Assembly: GCA_024220505.1 (NCBI GenBank)
Contig: JAKZZE010000006.1
Location: 1,674,001 to 1,738,000 of the forward strand
Length of the DNA stretch: 64,000 nt
Origin: Rhizopus arrhizus
Taxonomy: Eukaryota > Mucoromycota > Mucoromycetes > Mucorales > Rhizopodaceae
Direction of reading: 5' to 3'
Positions 25,527-39,868 of the stretch are shown here, piece by piece. Each line of letters begins with the position of its first letter. The first letter of the stretch is position 1. The notes under the pieces are model-generated. The model saw only the letters and a list, made by a program, of their open reading frames with translations, ran no database searches and was not told the DNA's origin. The translations under genes were made by a program, and so were the position numbers.

Positions 25527-28500
25527 TTACAATAGTATGGTTCTTGTATTTTGTTCTAACGTATAGGCTTTAGGATTTATCCATTTGGGTATAACAAATG
25601 GCTCTAAGAGCGGTGAAGGGGAAACCCCAAGTTTAGCTTGAAGTTCTGAATTCAATGAAAATTGATATAACCAAACAGTATCAGGCTGCTGTATAAATAG
25701 TGAATCTAAAAGTTCTAAGCAAGTTTCTCGCAGCTGCGAATGAACTTTGTCATGTGAATAATAGAATTTGGTTTCTTCTAAGATTTCTTTCGCCAATGGT
25801 TGTCGAACAGGAACATGCTTCAGTATGTTTGTCAGAGATCTTAAAACACACAGTTGGGTGCGGTGATACGTTGAATAAATCGAATAGTTTTTTGATTCTG
25901 CATTAGACACAGATAAATCAGCACCTCTTTTCAGCAAATTCTTGAATCGAGGCCATATATGTTGAGCAAACTTTTTCGATAGAAAATCTGTTGAGACAGT
26001 TGATATTTTTTCAATAAGGAGAGCAGCATGGTACACTACATAGTTTTCCTTATCATCGAATCGATTAACTATAAACGTCCAAATATCATGCACTAATATG
26101 TTTAAAGTTGAGACCTGGTTCGATAGCACAAATACACCAGAGCCTAGCAATTGAAGTATTTGGGATCGAAGCTGTGCTGAAGATGCGGTCAAAAAATGGC
26201 TAGTCTTTTCCATAATTTCCTTGACCATGGTTTGTTCGTAAGTAAGTGGTTCCTCTTTTTCCTTTTCAGTTATTGCTTCTTCTGCTTCTTCTACTTCTTT
26301 CTCTTCACCAATTATTCTCTCTTTGCCATTTTTATTGAAAGAAGTATTTCCCTCTTTAATAGCTTGCTCTAAATTCAGATTTTCATTTAATCCTTTTTCT
26401 TGCCTGCCCAAGAAATACTTTCCAATTTCCTCCATTGATTTATATTCTGCATTAAAGTCCTCCTCTTCATGCTGAATAAACATAGATATTTCTTCACTAA
26501 CAATAGCTTGTTCACAATTTATATCTTGCTCCTCTTGCATTTTATCGGTACGTGGTTCGTGATGTGACAAATCTCTTTCGACTATATACACAATCTCGGC
26601 CAACACACTACATAATTCTGAAGACAACCAATTATCGTGATGGTATCGATCGAGAGTATCACATATTTCTTGTACTGTATCTTGAAGAAATTTAATAGAA
26701 TCTGAACCACTTACGTTAATCAATGCTTTTAATACAAATGGCACACGATTGTGAACAGATAAGACGGATATATGTTGAGATATCATATTGATCACATAAT
26801 CAATGTTCGTTATCGCAAGCTCGCGTGCATTTTTTAGTCCACAAGTTAAAGCAATTGTATTTAGTGTGATGAGCGCATATGTGTGAATATAGACATTGGA
26901 AGATCCAAGATGCGCAAGGAGCGGATATAACATAGTGATTAATAGTTCTTGTAAATCTTCAATATCAATCACAGAGGTTGTGAGTCCAACTAATTGTAAC
27001 CCAAAGCAAATGTTGAGCACATAGGAGCTATCTTCATCCATTATAATAAGCGTTGCTGCCTTTGTAACTGCTGACGGAGGCTTTGTATCTATTGAAGCGG
27101 CAAGTGTAAGCATACTGACAGTATCATGCAAGACTTGACGTGAAATTATCTTTAAAAAATCTGGTTTTTCAAAATATTCATGATCATAATTGATCCAGTC
27201 ATCTACAATGTCTTCCTCTTTTTCTAAACGACCATCTGCTGCAACCGCGCCTGCTAATAGTGAATGCACAATAAAAGCGGCTTGCGGCTCGCTCTGATTT
27301 AAACTGTCTGTAGAGACATACCGCATGTAATGGTGTATCCAAGTTTGCAAATCGCAATACCTTCCAATGAAATTGAGCATTCTGGTTAGCCTTTCTGCTG
27401 TATCATCATTGACAATGTGTTTAAATCGTATCTTTGGATATAATGGCATTCCTTGACTTCCTGCTTGCTCAATAAACTTTTGTCCTATCTGTTCTTCCAA
27501 GGTATGTAAGCTTTCTTTGTTAATCTCTAAAGCAGTCATCCAACCATCTGAGGATTTGATAAGAGCTGTAGAGAGAACGTTTTTTGATTCTTTGTCAAGA
27601 AACAAAACAAGTCCAGTAATGAGTGACAAGATGTTTATCTTTTCTTGTTCGTCCCCAGAGATCATATGTTTAGGAAACTTCATGATACACTCATAAAGTT
27701 CGTCTTTTAAAATTGGCGCAATTGTGCTCTCAAATGATGGGTAATGTCGCAAGCTTTCCATATATACTAAAGACTTGTTGGATACTTGGTCGTAAGGATC
27801 ATCACGGTGAAGTACTATGACTTGTATAAGCAGCCTAACACAGTTATCTAGTGTGCGTGTACTAATAGAAAGCAATGTATACGCAAAATCTAAATAAGCC
27901 AATCTTTTCCTCCAATCGGTATAGGATCGATTCTTAAATGCAAGGGTAAGCATTGCCAAAAGTCCAGTTTTGGTCTTTTCATACCATTCTTTGGTTCTCA
28001 GTTTGCCAGTACTATCGGTTGCTGGATCTTGTTTTGCCGAAAAAGAGCGAGCCTTTACAATATCTTGAAATGTGTTTATTTCAACAAGAGTATCATTATT
28101 TTCATCACTCAACAATACATGAATCAACTCTCCAAGTGTACGTAATATACCCGAGACAATAAGATGACTTTCTTTTTCCGGTTGCTGTGTTAAAGTGGTG
28201 CATAGTTTAGATGCAGTACCAGGAAACATAGTTGCAATCATATCAATTTCTTTCAAGTTATCAATCAAATATTGATTCAAGACGGTTAATGCATCCAGTC
28301 TTAATTGTATATTTTTCTCTTGCTGTATAATATCAATCAACCCTTTAATGCCTTGTGATGCTTTTGGTAAAAAAGACTCGTTCCTGATGACACCTATTAG
28401 TTTATAATTGGGTGACATTTCAAATGAACTGTATCGACCTTCTTTATACTTTGCTGGTAATGCTGAGGAAATACATTTCACGACCAAATGCTTTACTTCT

Positions 28501-28946
28501 TCAGATAGGCGCTTTGGTTTATTGTCGCGGTATATTAAGGTGCCAAAGAAAATGAGCAATTCTGTTGTAAATTGGGGTATCAACAATTGTTTGATCAGAG
28601 TTTTGCTTAGAATATAATGCATAATTTTCAATGACGGTTCCATTATAGTGTCGTTTTCATGTAGTTTCTCTATAGTCATTGGTCGATACAGGTGAAGTAA
28701 TGCCATTAATATTGTTTGTGAATATTGTGATTCTAATCCTGTTCCATAATCAGGGATCGCGTCCAAGAAGAAGAAAAAATCACTTAATATAGTTGAAAGT
28801 CTTCGTATATTTTCATTGGATAAATTAAATGACAAAGAATGAACCGATTTGCTAAATGCTTCTATCTTTTCTCTGCGTAACTCATAATCTACGATGCTTG
28901 CCATTGATGAACAAAAGAAAGAATATATTTTTTGAATCCCCGTCAT
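25527..28946 (-). CDS. TTI1: TELO2-interacting protein 1 (TTI1), HEAT-repeat protein
   Basis: Component of the TEL2-TTI1-TTI2 co-chaperone that assembles PIKK kinases (TOR, ATM/ATR-type) with HSP90. One uninterrupted frame of 1139 codons from the ATG at 28946; a second in-frame ATG at 28904 (MASIVDYELRR) is a plausible alternative start. The protein is alpha-helical throughout with HEAT-like repeats. It contains a TTI1-like central segment (KTKTGLLAMLTLAFKN..W..RLAYLDFAYTLL), a Glu-rich linker (about 26260-26330) and a C-terminal helical block ending near PDTVWLYQFSL. Length fits TTI1 (about 1000-1100 residues in other species). It is the longest intronless gene here and is divergent from the SAC3-like gene. 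Identity rests on overall pattern, not a catalytic motif. Confidence 0.75.
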   Translation of the reverse strand: MTGIQKIYSFFCSSMASIVDYELRREKIEAFSKSVHSLSFNLSNENIRRLSTILSDFFFFLDAIPDYGTGLESQYSQTILMALLHLYRPMTIEKLHENDTIMEPSLKIMHYILSKTLIKQLLIPQFTTELLIFFGTLIYRDNKPKRLSEEVKHLVVKCISSALPAKYKEGRYSSFEMSPNYKLIGVIRNESFLPKASQGIKGLIDIIQQEKNIQLRLDALTVLNQYLIDNLKEIDMIATMFPGTASKLCTTLTQQPEKESHLIVSGILRTLGELIHVLLSDENNDTLVEINTFQDIVKARSFSAKQDPATDSTGKLRTKEWYEKTKTGLLAMLTLAFKNRSYTDWRKRLAYLDFAYTLLSISTRTLDNCVRLLIQVIVLHRDDPYDQVSNKSLVYMESLRHYPSFESTIAPILKDELYECIMKFPKHMISGDEQEKINILSLITGLVLFLDKESKNVLSTALIKSSDGWMTALEINKESLHTLEEQIGQKFIEQAGSQGMPLYPKIRFKHIVNDDTAERLTRMLNFIGRYCDLQTWIHHYMRYVSTDSLNQSEPQAAFIVHSLLAGAVAADGRLEKEEDIVDDWINYDHEYFEKPDFLKIISRQVLHDTVSMLTLAASIDTKPPSAVTKAATLIIMDEDSSYVLNICFGLQLVGLTTSVIDIEDLQELLITMLYPLLAHLGSSNVYIHTYALITLNTIALTCGLKNARELAITNIDYVINMISQHISVLSVHNRVPFVLKALINVSGSDSIKFLQDTVQEICDTLDRYHHDNWLSSELCSVLAEIVYIVERDLSHHEPRTDKMQEEQDINCEQAIVSEEISMFIQHEEEDFNAEYKSMEEIGKYFLGRQEKGLNENLNLEQAIKEGNTSFNKNGKERIIGEEKEVEEAEEAITEKEKEEPLTYEQTMVKEIMEKTSHFLTASSAQLRSQILQLLGSGVFVLSNQVSTLNILVHDIWTFIVNRFDDKENYVVYHAALLIEKISTVSTDFLSKKFAQHIWPRFKNLLKRGADLSVSNAESKNYSIYSTYHRTQLCVLRSLTNILKHVPVRQPLAKEILEETKFYYSHDKVHSQLRETCLELLDSLFIQQPDTVWLYQFSLNSELQAKLGVSPSPLLEPFVIPKWINPKAYTLEQNTRTILL

Positions 28947-29018
28947 TCGATAACTCACTTTGACTTAGCCAAATAAGCCGCAGTTTTTTTCCTCTTTTAT
29001 ACAATTATATACGACTAA

Positions 29019-31519
29019 GCATTACTATCCAAACTGGCGAATCCTCAAGGAAATCCTGTAAGCAACCCTCCATGGTAAATGATTTTTAGCAAACCACATC
29101 TTTTTTTTGTAATAAACATATCGTTCTTTCAGGTCAAACGGCCAACAACAATGGCCTCTTCCGCCTAATAATGCACCAATTGGTGCCAATCAGACCGCCT
29201 ATAATCAACAGTATGTTTCTTATTATCAACCATATTTTTCTCAACCTCAGAATGCTCATTATTCACAGTACTATCAATATAATCCTCCTCCTCCAGGTAC
29301 AGAAGGTCCACCAGGAGTGAGTCAATCTTTGGCAAGTAGTTACGGATATCCCCAATCTTCCAGTTATTATTATCAAAATAATCCTAATTCCGTTGTTCTC
29401 ACTAATGTACCAATGCAGCAACCATCGTATTATACTCAACCTCATTATCAACAATATCAATATAATCAGCCATTACAGCCATATCAACAAATGGCTGCTA
29501 GGTTTGTTTATTAACTTTTCTCAATATTCATGGCTCTGACACATGTTCATAGACCTCCACCTCCTCCATCAGTTGTAAATAATGCATCCATAGTTGCAGG
29601 TAGTAAGTAGCATATGCTTTTTTCTTTAAAAAAATCTAATTATTTTGTAACTCGCTAGAGCCAGGTTATAAGGTTCCTCCTTGGTCCAAGAAGCCAGTGG
29701 AAGCTCCCCAGATACCAAACCCAGTATCCTCACAACCCTCTTCTGTACGGCAGCTTCAAGAGGATCAGTCGAAAGAACAAAAGCAACAGAAAGTGGATAC
29801 ACCTAAGGAGCCTATACCCAAGGAAAAAGCAACAGCAGTTGAAATATCTTCAGCAGAATCATGGCCTCCTTCTTTAAAGTATATATATATATAAAGATAG
29901 AAATAGCAACAAGCGCTCAATCAAATGTTTCTGTTAGACAATATGTTCAGGATGTATTTACAAATTGCTTGCCAGGAAAACGAGATGAAGCAGAGCTTCA
30001 ATTACGTCAATTGATTTTAGAAAGTCATAAAGCCGGCACTCTCTTAACAACCGATTGGAATGAAGTGGACTTACCAAGGTAATAATAAGGAAATAGATCA
30101 CAATTCGGCATATATTAAATGATATGGATATGTAACAGTGCTTGTCTACCTTCCAAAAAAAGAAAAAGATGTAAGTGAAAGCAGTTAGTGAAACGCAAAA
30201 AAAAAATTCATTTTTTGCATGTAGTAATAAAAAGAAGGCAAACATGATGCCACAGCCAGGTAATGAAGAGGAAGCGAAGAAAGTAAAACGTTTACGGCGA
30301 TTTGAAGAAGACGCTACACAATTCAAAGCTGAAAATACGTCAGCATCTATACAACAAATACAGTTGGTAAAAAAAAAAACTATTTGTACGAAATTCACAT
30401 ACTAATATATTTCTTATGAAGGATGGTCTAGTGGTTAGCGACGCAGTTATAGGTACATCAACTAAACTAGAGAAACAATACTTGCGGTTAACCTCTGTAA
30501 GTCCATTACGACTTTTTTTTTAATTCTGTATTCACTTCTTTTAAGGCCCCTGATCCTACAACTGTTAGACCACTACATATTTTAAAGCAAACTCTGGGGC
30601 TTTTGAAAGAGAAATGGAAAAATGAACAAAACTACACATATATTTGTGACCAATTCAAATCGATGCGCCAGGATTTAACGGTAAGAAAATGATTTTTTAT
30701 CCATAAAGTCAAAATAGCTTATGCTTTTTATACAGGTCCAACGTATTAAGAACGAATTTACTGTGCAAGTATACGAGATCCATGCACGTATAGCTTTAGA
30801 AAAGGTACTAGTCTTTAAGATGACTCATAAATATTTTGATACAGCTTTGTTTAACCGGATATGATAGAGTGATTTGGGAGAATATAATCAATGCCAAACG
30901 CAATTAAAAGGATTGTATGCTGGCGGAATACCTGGTAATGTCATGGAGTTTACAGCTTATCGCATATTATATTTTTTACATATGCAAAATGCTGCAGGTA
31001 GATTCATACAAGGGATGAATAAGAAAAAAATTATTCATAATTGTATATCTTAGATATCAATTCCATAATGGCAGATTTGACAGCAGAGCAAAAAGAAAAT
31101 GCGTTTGTTCAGCATGCATTACAAGTGCGTTCTTCTCTTGCTACATCTAACTACCATCGATTCTTTTATTTATACAACACAGCACCTAACATGGGCGGCT
31201 ATTTAATGGATCAATTTATCGAAAGAGAAAGAGTACAATCCTTGCTAATACTGTGCAAAGCGTAAGTTGTATACATATTTTCAACGTTTTATTTTAAAAC
31301 TCTTTCGATAGCTACCGTACTGGTATTTCTTTAGATTATATTCAAAAAGAATTAGGCTTTGAGTTAAAAGAAGATTTGATAAAGTTTTTAACTAAACAGA
31401 AAGCGAATATTTTTAAAAGCGACATTACTGATTTCTTAGACACCAGAGCAGCGCTCACTGGATTATCAGAAGGTGCCAAGAAATATAAAAAGGTTGATAT
31501 CAAAGGCCAAGTTTATTAG
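29019..31519 (+). CDS. SAC3/GANP-domain protein, LENG8/Thp3-like
   Basis: Likely mRNA-processing or export scaffold of the SAC3/GANP/LENG8 family, which couples transcription, splicing and export. About eleven exons. The N-terminal half is Pro/Gln/Tyr-rich ([19 protein letters not shown]). A basic region (KKRKR, then [10 protein letters not shown]) follows. The SAC3/PCI region is well conserved: [62 protein letters not shown] and [20 protein letters not shown]. The stop is at 31517-31519. Two problems: the splice joining the basic region near 30172-30236 is not resolved, and no ATG is in frame between the stop at 29016-29018 and about 29403. The true start is either in an unseen upstream exon or lost. 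Confidence 0.82.
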
Positions 31520-31929
31520 GGCAAATAGTATAAAAATATGTAAATAAACTTATATTTTAAAAAACCATTTTACCTGTAAATCGAGAGTTACCTTGTTCTG
31601 GTTAAATAATGCTTACTCGCACACATTCGATTATAATAAAGTCCAATATGAAAAAGGATTTGTTTACTTTGTATCAACAAGAGGCTGTGTAAACTTTCTT
31701 GTTCAGTGCTACTATGACTGCAGTTGATTTCATTTAACGCGTATTTTTTTATATATAATACAATTACCATATCAGAAGGGACTCTTGCAATCTGCATGAG
31801 CAAACATAAAGAGAGTCCAGCAGAATGACATATATAAATAATAACGAGTGTATAAACATTTTATTCATCATATGACTTACAAAAAGACAAAGATGTACTA
31901 TACAAAGAAAGGATATATTTAATGAAAGA
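31520..31929. other. convergent 3' intergenic region
   Basis: About 410 nt between the stop codons of the SAC3-like and bZIP genes. AT-rich; no gene or RNA recognised. Confidence 0.5.
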
Positions 31930-32631
31930 TCAAGGTTTTTCTTTATCTGTTAAAATATCTCGAAGCCATTTGATTTCTTTTTCTAGATCATCTACATAGC
32001 CTTGAAGAGCTTTTGATTTTTCTGTCATCTCACGTATTGTCTTTTCCATCTCTTGCTCTTTTAATTTTTTCTTGATGCGGAACCTTGCGCTAGCTGCTGT
32101 ATTTCTTTTTCGTTTATCTTCATTAATCAATGATTTTTCCTTACTTTCACTTGATTTACTTGGTTGCACTGGTTTTTGAACTCCTACCATCGACACTGGA
32201 ACAGGTGACAGTAAGACCTTAGTAAGGTCATCAAGTGACAACTTTGGTAAAATGGGATGTGGTCTGCTGTTTAAATTTTCGGGTGATATTGTATTTTTTA
32301 TATTGCTTTGTTGTGTTGTTTGTAACTCAGGATTCAGGTAATTTAGAAACTTTTCATATGTTATGTTTTCAGTGGATGGACTGCTACTGTTGCTACTACT
32401 GTTTATATCTATTTGACTTTCAGTTTGAGATGAATCAAAAATAGGTGGATTTTCATTAAATGTAAATTGAACATTTGTCTTTTATTTCAAAAGTTTAATC
32501 TTTTGGCTATTTAGAGTCTTTATTTTCTTTACCCAAAGCGTCAAATCATTTTTTGTTTCGAGAGGTTCAGCAATAGGATCAAAGATTAAAGAATCAATTG
32601 GATTGGTATACGTGGAATAAATATTAGACAT
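31930..32631 (-). CDS. bZIP transcription factor
   Basis: Two exons joined by an intron of about 51 nt (donor after NDLTLW, acceptor before TNVQFTF). The start ATG at 32631 gives MSNIYSTYTNP. The bZIP domain is C-terminal: basic region KRKRNTAASARFRIKKKLKEQ with the N-x7-R signature (N..AASARFR), followed by a leucine-zipper-like helix (MEKTIREMTEKSKALQGYVDDL). The stop is at 31930-31932. The basic region resembles the fungal Cys-3/MetR and Gcn4-like groups, which control sulphur or amino-acid metabolism. That assignment is inferred from the AASARFR core only. A Ser-rich stretch lies between. Confidence 0.88.
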
Positions 32632-35600
32632 TGGTTAGAATTTAGAAAGAAGAAGGAACAAAGTGGGGAAGAACAATCTCAATTTATAATTCATGGCAGA
32701 TCAAGGGCCATTTGATGACTAATTGAGGTAGGTATGTGGCTTATCTAAAACTAACGTCAGTATTAAGATTTCATGATGCAAGAACACGAATAAGGACCCT
32801 TCCATTAGTTTTTTAAACAGGCAACCAAAAGAGGTCTTTTCTCGGTTTTTCACTCACGAAAAGTAAGAAATGTGTAAATCTTTCTTTTCTTTCTATAATT
32901 AAAACGCAAAGAGGCAATGTACAGCATGTGCACAAGAAATAAACGGTCATTTAATCGGCAGGGGTTCTCTTATTCTCTATTGCTTGGTTACACTATTACT
33001 CTGCGCTTGATTACTAAGGCAAAAGTCTTGTTAGCAAAACGTATACAGCGTTCACGGCACCAATTTGCGGTTTTTTACCTGCGTAATTTCAACGCTTCAA
33101 CCTTCATCTTTGAGATAATATGATTAGCACCTTTATCTCTTCAAAACTAGTCTGATAAAAAATGAAGCATGTTAGAGCAAAGGGTTCATGCTAAATTTAT
33201 ATGTAATTTTAAAATATAATAGAAAGCTCTATGGTTTTGAGAATGACCAAGACGACATATTTGATAGGCATGGAATTAAAGCGATGGATTAGGAAGAAAC
33301 AGTGAGCCCTAGATTATCAAATTTTAGCTGGAGAAGTATGATGGTAGTATAGCTAAACAGGGTCTATTCAGCTCAAGAAAGCTCATAGCTACTCTTTTCT
33401 TTCTTCCAATACACTTTTTATTATAGAATTTAAGAAATACACTTTGGTATTTGTTCGCTTCACTTATATTTACTACGGGCCCTGAAGTAAAGTGACCAAT
33501 ATGTATAAAAGAGCAAAGCTCTATTAGAAAATGATATGATTAATATGAAGCAAAAATATACTATTATGTATGTTTAAGTTAGCTTAAACTTATCATATAT
33601 TGAATGAATATTAATTTGAATACTTGGAATTTCTTAATAAAACTCAGTTTTGATGAGTGATAAGTTAAAATATTGATATCTTTTATAATTGAATTGGAAG
33701 TTACAATAGGTCCATATAATCAATAATGTGTCTTAAATATACCATTTCTACTTACTGCATCTTGATCGATGATGATCATTCTTGAGAGTCCATCTAATAC
33801 TATTGCAGTTGATTAAGTGTTTGACTGTGGTATTATCTCTATGTTTATGGCTTGTTTGACAGCTGCAGCACCGAATTAATCTATAGGGAAATGATTAATC
33901 ATCAAATGCCATTTAACGCTCCTAGTAATATATCATTTACCTTCAGATTACAAGCTTAATTTGAAAAAGGCAGAAGAAATTCTCAATCAATTATTCAATT
34001 CATTTCTACATTGCACATTACACCAAAAAATAACTTGGAAACCCTGCAGTTTGTCAAAAACAATTTTATAAAGTTATTGTTGAGTTCTGAGGTGTCAAGA
34101 TCACTGTAATTTACTTATAAACAGATTTGAAAAACACTGACGGTCATTTGAGTCATAATAAGCCCTTAAATCGGTTCTAAATTAATCCATATTTCTCATG
34201 ATCATGCCACTTTTTAATCTCTCCAATGATCGCTTTTCTCAGCAATGGCACTGGCATTGGCTTCGTTCTCCACCGTCACTTTTGTACCCAAATTTGCTTT
34301 ATTGCAGTCATTTATAGACAGATGTTTAAGAACATTTTTATTTCTTCAAGACTTATTTGTAGAAAGAGACTAACCCCAGAAGCCTTCAAGGAGGTCTATT
34401 TGTTGTTTGAGTTGCAAGTACTTTAGTAAGACAGCATTTTTCTGACTTTTTTTAACAATTATCATCTCAGTGTATATCATAGATTGGCGTCCAAGTTAAA
34501 GTTACGATTACTTAATAAATGCAAGATTATTGTTTTCTCGACCTCATATTTCCTTATTTTATTGAGTAAAGTATATACTAAAGACATATCATGTAAAAAT
34601 GACGTCCTTCTTTTATAATAATAATAACCCGTCAGTGATACTGTAAAGAAATCACTTGGCTAATACCTTTTCAAATTTTGAGAGTTGCATATCGCTTTAA
34701 TACTTTAATTAGATTCTTTCTTTCTTTACTATATTGATAGCTGTAAATTGCAGTGCAATGAATAAAGTATAAAGGCCGAATGCACCCGGTACTTTGCTTA
34801 ATTGAGTCATAAAATAAATATTTTTTTATCTTTTATTTTTTTCAAATAAAAAAGTTCAATATGAAGGGAGAAAGCAAACGAATAATATTTAAGTTTGTCA
34901 TTACAAATAGAAACAATTTTTTTGCAAAAACGTAAAGCCTTATGATTTGAAAAAAAGACACGTTAATTTTTTGGGCGAAAAGCAATTCGCGTTCCCTTTC
35001 GCTAATAAAAATACGCAATATCACACACGATTAGAAACATCCCTTTTTCCTAAAAGTATTAGCGCGTTGTTTGAATGATTCTGCATTTGATCTATTAAAT
35101 AAAGCTTACAACACATGCTAAACTATCTCGTTTTGATTTACGTAAAAATAAGATGGAGTCAATAATAAGTATGATTTTATAGACGTGTCCATGTATCGAA
35201 TACACTATCTATTTTTTGAGTACGAATAACTCCCTTCTACATATAATTTGGTGGCGTTTGCCATTCAATAAGTTTATAAGAATAAAAATGCGTTTTTTTT
35301 TTCTTTTTAAACGTATAATTTTAGGTATCTGTACGTATTGAAGTGCTCTGTAACGTGATACACGCATAAAAATAACAAGTGTTTACACAAAGATAGAAGT
35401 TTATGATAGAACTAGTCAACATGGTCGTGCTTCATGTTTAATAAAGTAACAATCTATAGTTAGGAAGTTGGATTAACGTTTATAAATGTTGTGGGAGTAT
35501 CGTTTCTATTTTACTAAGAAAATAAATACAGTACGGTATGTATATGAAAGATAGATGATACATGCTGTAACGGTTCGATAATCTAGGCTCAGAAAGTATA

Positions 35601-37560
35601 CTGAGCTGGGTTCTGCTTTTGATGATAAAGATAAAGAGGAGGAATGTGGACTTTAAAAAGCAACTCGTAAGCATGTTCAATTGTTTCTGTTTTAACCTGC
35701 ATTGATTTTTGAGACAAATATTTATATATAAAGAGCAGTGTATACTGATTTAATCTTGTTATGGCAGATGAAAATCTTTTGTTCTTTCAACGTCAACAAG
35801 AAAGGTTGGCTTGCTATTTTCTGAATACCTAGTCATACTATAGTGCTTCTAAAATTCAACCGTTAAAATTATTTCGAAAGTTTCAAAAGATACAATACTT
35901 GTTTTTAGTATAAAATTTCACTCTTTTTCTCATAAAGATTATAAAGGTATTTAAACTAGCTGTTATAGGATCAAGCCTTACTTTCATCACATAAAAAGAG
36001 CTTAAAAGTTTCACATTTAGTCAATAGTCGAATTATTTGGCGGATAAGTAGTAGACTGGAGGTATTTTAGGTCGAAAGAATTGTTTGAGACCACCAAAGC
36101 AAAATAAGAGGGTTCAGATACGCTAATCCAGAGCAAATTTTTTTATTGGAATGATACAATATGTCCGTATCTTTCTCTGGAGAAGTCTAAGCCGCGGTAG
36201 TAAAACCTATGTTGGCCATATGATTACATTGTTAATGATTGTGAAAGGTATCACAAGGTTCCTTGGTAAGTAAGAAGATTGGATTAGGACGAAATCATGT
36301 AGAGATTATGCGAGATACAACCATTTCTTGTATATTCTTAGTATTGGAAAATAAGGTAAAATTTTCATCTCGACCTTGCAGTTGTGGATGCATCTTCAAT
36401 GCCATAAACCAGAGAAGATAAATCTCAGAGCCTTTCTTAAACTAGCCAATTTCTTTTGTAGTAATGTCTTCACCTTTTTGTAAAATAACGTTTGTTTTCT
36501 GAAAAGAATCGAGCGACCTTTTTCATAGTAGCTATCAATTCTTCCTATTTGTACCAAGCACTGAGACCGTCAACAAACGAGGATACAGTCTTGGACAACG
36601 CATTTTTCAGAGTAGCACAGAGGTCTTTATTACTGGCCAAGAGCAAGTTAGCGTGCCAAAGCCCCTTACCTACGGAGGAATGGACCTTGGTATCAGTTCG
36701 AAGTGGATTGTACTCCAGTTAGATAGACACCATAAAATGATCGGTTCAATCTGGTTGGATGTAGGTAAATTGACAGTACGAGGCACAAAGGTAGATCTTT
36801 GTATAAGAAGATAAAGTCGGTACAAGAACATTAAATGTCCTCATAGAAGGTGAACTGAACTGCCTGATCAGGAGGAGTCACGCCATCAACGAAATAACCT
36901 TCAATATATCGTAGCCACTGTTCCGGAAGGTTTAGTCTACTGGATCCTACGATTCAACATTGTTACCCCAAGTCCGATGGTTAAGATACTTGTTCCAAGT
37001 TGATGGTCTTACTTTCTGAATCAAGTATATCTAAGAGATGTTGTTCGTCGGTTTCACTCTAAATTTATTACATAGCTATTACCTCAACTCTGTCCCTCTC
37101 TACATTCATCATCCTGTATCTCTCTTGGTTCATTTATACCTATATTCTATGATACCATGATATTTTCCTTCGGAATGACTCTCTGTTATTCTCTATAATC
37201 TCTCCACCTTATTGAAGCTGCCTCTTTTGACAGGTTCTCGAAAATTTTCTTAGGTCATTAGTTACGAGGCTGTCAGCGTTTAAAATTTTAGGCATATCAT
37301 TTCTTTATCTCTGATAGTACACTCCAGCAAGTTCACCTTTTGTTAAGACCAGATGCTTCACTTCACTCTCGGCTCTCCAATAGCCTAATACGCGACTTTC
37401 AAAAATGCATAGTCACTCAAATAGCAAGACGCGACTCTTGAATATTTCTTCTGGTCCTAGTATCGTTGATAATTTTCCTTTTGCTACTTGTCTTGCTAAG
37501 TCTACTGTCTTGTTCTTTTTTTCATCTACAAGTGTATCGTCAATCACAGCTCGATATCTC
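32632..37560. other. gene-poor AT-rich region
   Basis: Nearly 5 kb without a gene I can support. The open frames present (for example 34226-34426 and 36492-36722) are short, lack family motifs and have unbiased codons. The minus strand near 34250-34400 reads fragments resembling decayed coding sequence, unassigned. The 36.4-37.5 kb part may belong to the LINE remnant described next. No tRNA was seen. Confidence 0.5.
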
Positions 37561-38030
37561 GCTGCTTTGTCAGCCTCTTGTCTTATCTTCCACCAAGTAG
37601 ACACAATTCTGGTTCTTGAAGATTATGACTGAATCTAGATTGCTTTGTTTCCGGTTTCTTCACAGCAAGCTACACTGTCAAGAAACTGTTACTCGTTTTG
37701 TTCCTGATGTTTCGGTTGCCTGCAGATTATGCCACGTTCCATTAGAAAACATCAATCACCTGTTGAATGACTGCCCAGATAAAAGATCAGTCTGACAAGA
37801 GATGATATCTCAATTTGTTCCCTATCTCGAGCTCTGACCCGAAGACATAAAAGATACTCTATCGAATTCGCAAAATTTTGAATTTATCGATAACACACGG
37901 CTATTACTTTTCAGTTTTTATACTATCTTGTCCATCTGGCGTGCACACTGGCGTCACATTTTTTATGGCACCCCTTTCTTGCCACAACTAATTTAAGCCA
38001 TTAGAGACAACTTTGAAGCTTCTTGCCCTC
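37560..38030 (+). mobile_element. LINE (non-LTR retrotransposon) C-terminal remnant
   Basis: The plus-strand frame around 37590-37796 gives FWFLKIMTESRLLCFRFLHSKL followed by CRLCHVPLENINHLLNDCP. The C-x2-C-x8-H-x4-C pattern and preceding helix match the zinc-binding domain found at the end of non-LTR reverse transcriptases (zf-RVT). Stops interrupt the frame on both sides, and the reverse-transcriptase core is not recognisable upstream. This is therefore a truncated, dead copy. Boundaries are approximate. Confidence 0.62.
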
Positions 38031-38246
38031 ACTAAAGACATACCACTCATTATGCCGTATGAGTTCCTATTATAAATTTCATACAATACGTATAGTCAAA
38101 CACAATTGTTTAAAAACATTTTATGCATCAATTTTTTCTTTTGTTTTTGATAAATCATAATCCTTCAAAATAGTAGTTGAACTGAATTTAATTTCACTGG
38201 TAGATCTATTTAATCATCATGCTATCTTATGTTTATTTACAATAAT

Positions 38247-39868
<1,622 letters not shown>

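Noticed and set aside
36492..36722. 76-codon ORF in the gene-poor block
   Set aside because: Considered as part of the LINE remnant, but no reverse-transcriptase motif is visible, so it was not listed separately.
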